From positions 1 through 64,000 of the forward strand of contig NZ_QICI01000051.1 in assembly GCF_004119445.1 (NCBI RefSeq): DNA of 64,000 nucleotides. Direction: 5' to 3'. Under the pieces are notes generated by a model, which did no database searches, was not told the DNA's origin, and saw only the letters and a program-made list of their open reading frames with translations. Both the position numbers and the translations under genes were made by a program. The number at the start of each line of letters is the position of its first letter. Position 1 is the first letter of the stretch. Origin of the DNA: Chryseobacterium sp. CH21 (GTDB lineage Bacteria > Bacteroidota > Bacteroidia > Flavobacteriales > Weeksellaceae). Of this stretch, positions 62,585-64,000 are shown in pieces.

Positions 62585-62630
62585 TCAATAGAACAGCATT
62601 CTGCAACTGTACAGAATGCTGTTCTATTGA
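62585..62630 (+). terminator. long perfect hairpin after the 61120 gene
   Basis: 19-bp arms TCAATAGAACAGCATTCTG (62585-62603) / CAGAATGCTGTTCTATTGA (62612-62630), 8-base loop, starting 5 bases past the stop. T content after it is weak. Confidence 0.7.
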
Positions 62631-62683
62631 TATTCCTATTAAAAACTGTAAATTAGCCAAGATAATTAATGGGAAGGCATACG

Positions 62684-63262
62684 ATGTCCAAATTAAAAGC
62701 CATAAGAGAACAAAAAAATCTGACTCAGGAAGAACTATCAGAGAAATCAAAAATTTCTGTGAGAACCATCCAACGTATAGAGTCCGGAACAGAACCTAAG
62801 GGACATACGTTAAGAACACTGGCGCAGGCTTTGGAAATCGAAGAATTTGAATTAACACAGACCCCGTTGCCGATCATTAATGAGCCAGATGAAGTTGAAA
62901 CAAAAGTAGAAGAAGAGCCAATTTCCATTCCGGTCAATTATTCTTACATTAAAATCATTAACCTTTCATCATTATTATTTATCCTTTTACCTCCATTGAA
63001 TATTCTCGTTCCATTGTTGCTGATGTTTACCATGAAACAGAAAAATGATCTCGTAAGACAAATAATCTCGGTTCAGATGATCTGGACAGTAATGGCTCCT
63101 ATTATCTTCATCATCGGGATCTTTTTAAAGCTCGGAAGACCGTTTACACTGATCCTTATGGCCCTGATTGTTCTCTCCAATGTGTTTATTATTATCCGGA
63201 ATGCTGCCGAAATAGACAGGAATAAGAAATTGTATTTCTATCTGAAATTCAGCATGATATAA
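62684..63262 (+). CDS. XRE-family HTH protein with C-terminal transmembrane helices
   Basis: 192 residues: N-terminal XRE HTH (LKAIREQKNLTQEELSEKSKISVRTIQRIESG, parts), acidic linker (EPDEVETKVEEEP), then about four hydrophobic segments (LSSLLFILLPPLNILVPLLLMF; VMAPIIFIIGIFL; LILMALIVLSNVFIII). A membrane-anchored regulator with DUF4870-like topology. I start at 62684 (MSKLKAIREQ), the common start for this family, over the upstream ATG at 62669. No target gene deduced. Confidence 0.82.
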   Translation: MSKLKAIREQKNLTQEELSEKSKISVRTIQRIESGTEPKGHTLRTLAQALEIEEFELTQTPLPIINEPDEVETKVEEEPISIPVNYSYIKIINLSSLLFILLPPLNILVPLLLMFTMKQKNDLVRQIISVQMIWTVMAPIIFIIGIFLKLGRPFTLILMALIVLSNVFIIIRNAAEIDRNKKLYFYLKFSMI

Positions 63263-63349
63263 AGTATGTCAGGACTTTGTCGGGTTTTTGTCGGGTTCAT
63301 TTTTAATCAAAAAACGATTGAAAAGATAATCTTTGTCAAAAAAATAACA

Positions 63350-64000
63350 ATGGCAAAGTTGATTCAGATTATTCTTCCTCTCTGTACTTTATTCTTTAGC
63401 ATAGCACAGGCACAAATAAAAGATACAGATCCTCTTTACAAAACAGTGATGTCCAAAGACAGTCTGTTTTTTTCCAAAGGTTACAATACCTGCAACATCA
63501 GTCAGATGGAAAGTATGCTAAGCGATACTTTTGAATTTATCATGATAAAGGCGGCTATGAAGACAGAAAGCAATTTATAAATGATTTTAAAACCGGATTG
63601 TGCAAATCTCCGGAAACCTATCAGCTGAAGAGAGTTCTGGTGGGGAAAAGCACGGAAATTTATCCCATGTATAAAGATGGAAAGATCTATGCTGCTATTC
63701 AGAATGGAGATCACCTGTTTTATGAAAAAGCAGTAAATCAGGCTGAAAAATTAGTCGGGGAAGCAAAGTTCACTCACCTTTGGATGTTAGAAGACGCTGA
63801 GTGGAAGCTTAAAAATTCATTAAGTTTTAATCATCATCCAAAGCAGACTACTGATAGTGAAACTATGTTTGATAATGATCAGTCGATGGAAAGCTGGCTG
63901 AAAGAAAATAAAATTCCTGCTCTGGGATTAGGAATTATTGAAGGAGGAAAGCTGAAGCAGATAAAAGTTTTTGGTGAAATAAAAAAAGGAACTTCAGCAC
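63350..64000 (+). pseudogene. serine hydrolase (beta-lactamase/class C-like) with N-terminal DUF4440-like domain, frameshifted and partial
   Basis: Signal peptide (LCTLFFSIAQAQ) from the ATG at 63350. A NTF2-like/DUF4440-type domain (SDTFEFYHDKGGYEDRKQFINDFK... and LEDAEWKLKNSLSFNHHP) breaks near 63535. GAATTTAT needs one more T (GAATTTTAT) to join the halves. The end of the window is in WLKENKIPALGLGIIEGGKL, the start of a beta-lactamase-like serine hydrolase domain. The rest, including the SxxK nucleophile motif, is beyond the window. The start at 63350 was chosen over 63266 on the signal peptide. Confidence 0.75.

Overview
The window comes from a low-GC Bacteroidota chromosome, most likely Chryseobacterium or a close relative in the family Weeksellaceae. 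The evidence is AT-rich intergenic DNA, flavobacterial -7 boxes of the form TAnnTTTG (best example TTTG-N19-TACATTTG at 8493-8523), many 'MKK...AQ' secreted proteins, fused DoxD/DoxA, and TonB, DUF6526 and DUF2199 family genes. No rRNA, tRNA, IS element, phage or CRISPR array was seen.

Layout. 1-6.2 kb: envelope and core genes (anmK, lptC and a barrel protein in one operon; an aldehyde dehydrogenase; holB). 6.2-13.3 kb: an exported catalase with an ankyrin partner, divergent from a TetR-controlled TolC/EmrA/EmrB-type efflux operon. 13.7-23.9 kb: small enzymes and hypothetical proteins (DoxX, hydrolase, Tag glycosylase, HxlR regulator with divergent flavoprotein, DUF2199 cassette, patatin, CorA). 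24-31.4 kb: a FabH-like synthase, a thioredoxin/TPR protein, a TPR-AraC regulator, small lipoproteins and pruA. 32.3-43.8 kb: a complete nickel urease region (ureA, B, C, E, F, G, D) with a barrel protein inside the operon, then a nickel-transporter-like protein, a urea channel, a TonB receptor and an AraC regulator; together these plausibly handle urea entry, nickel supply, enzyme maturation and hydrolysis. 43.9-56 kb: topoisomerase IB, an M24 aminopeptidase, regulators, redox enzymes, a LysE exporter and a two-component system.

56.1-60.65 kb is the standout: a minus-strand R-body (refractile body) locus with five tandem RebB-family genes on a ~340 bp repeat, two more short proteins carrying the same (S/T)H(S/A)(T/S)G-type signature, and three undescribed companions. 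A histidine kinase/response regulator pair converges on its 3' end and an unrecognised 486-residue protein lies divergent at its 5' end. R-bodies are protein ribbons that coil and unroll; the companion genes here have no function I can assign.

A cross-cutting feature is the number of genes interrupted by a single-base frameshift. Six are restored by adding one A/T to a six-base A/T run (ankB, tetR, hydrolase, thioredoxin/TPR, TonB receptor, 53277 protein). Two more need one base elsewhere (DUF2199, serine hydrolase), and one R-body gene is interrupted at an A9 run. These may be assembly errors or real slippage. Intergenic DNA carries several families of dispersed repeats and hairpins.
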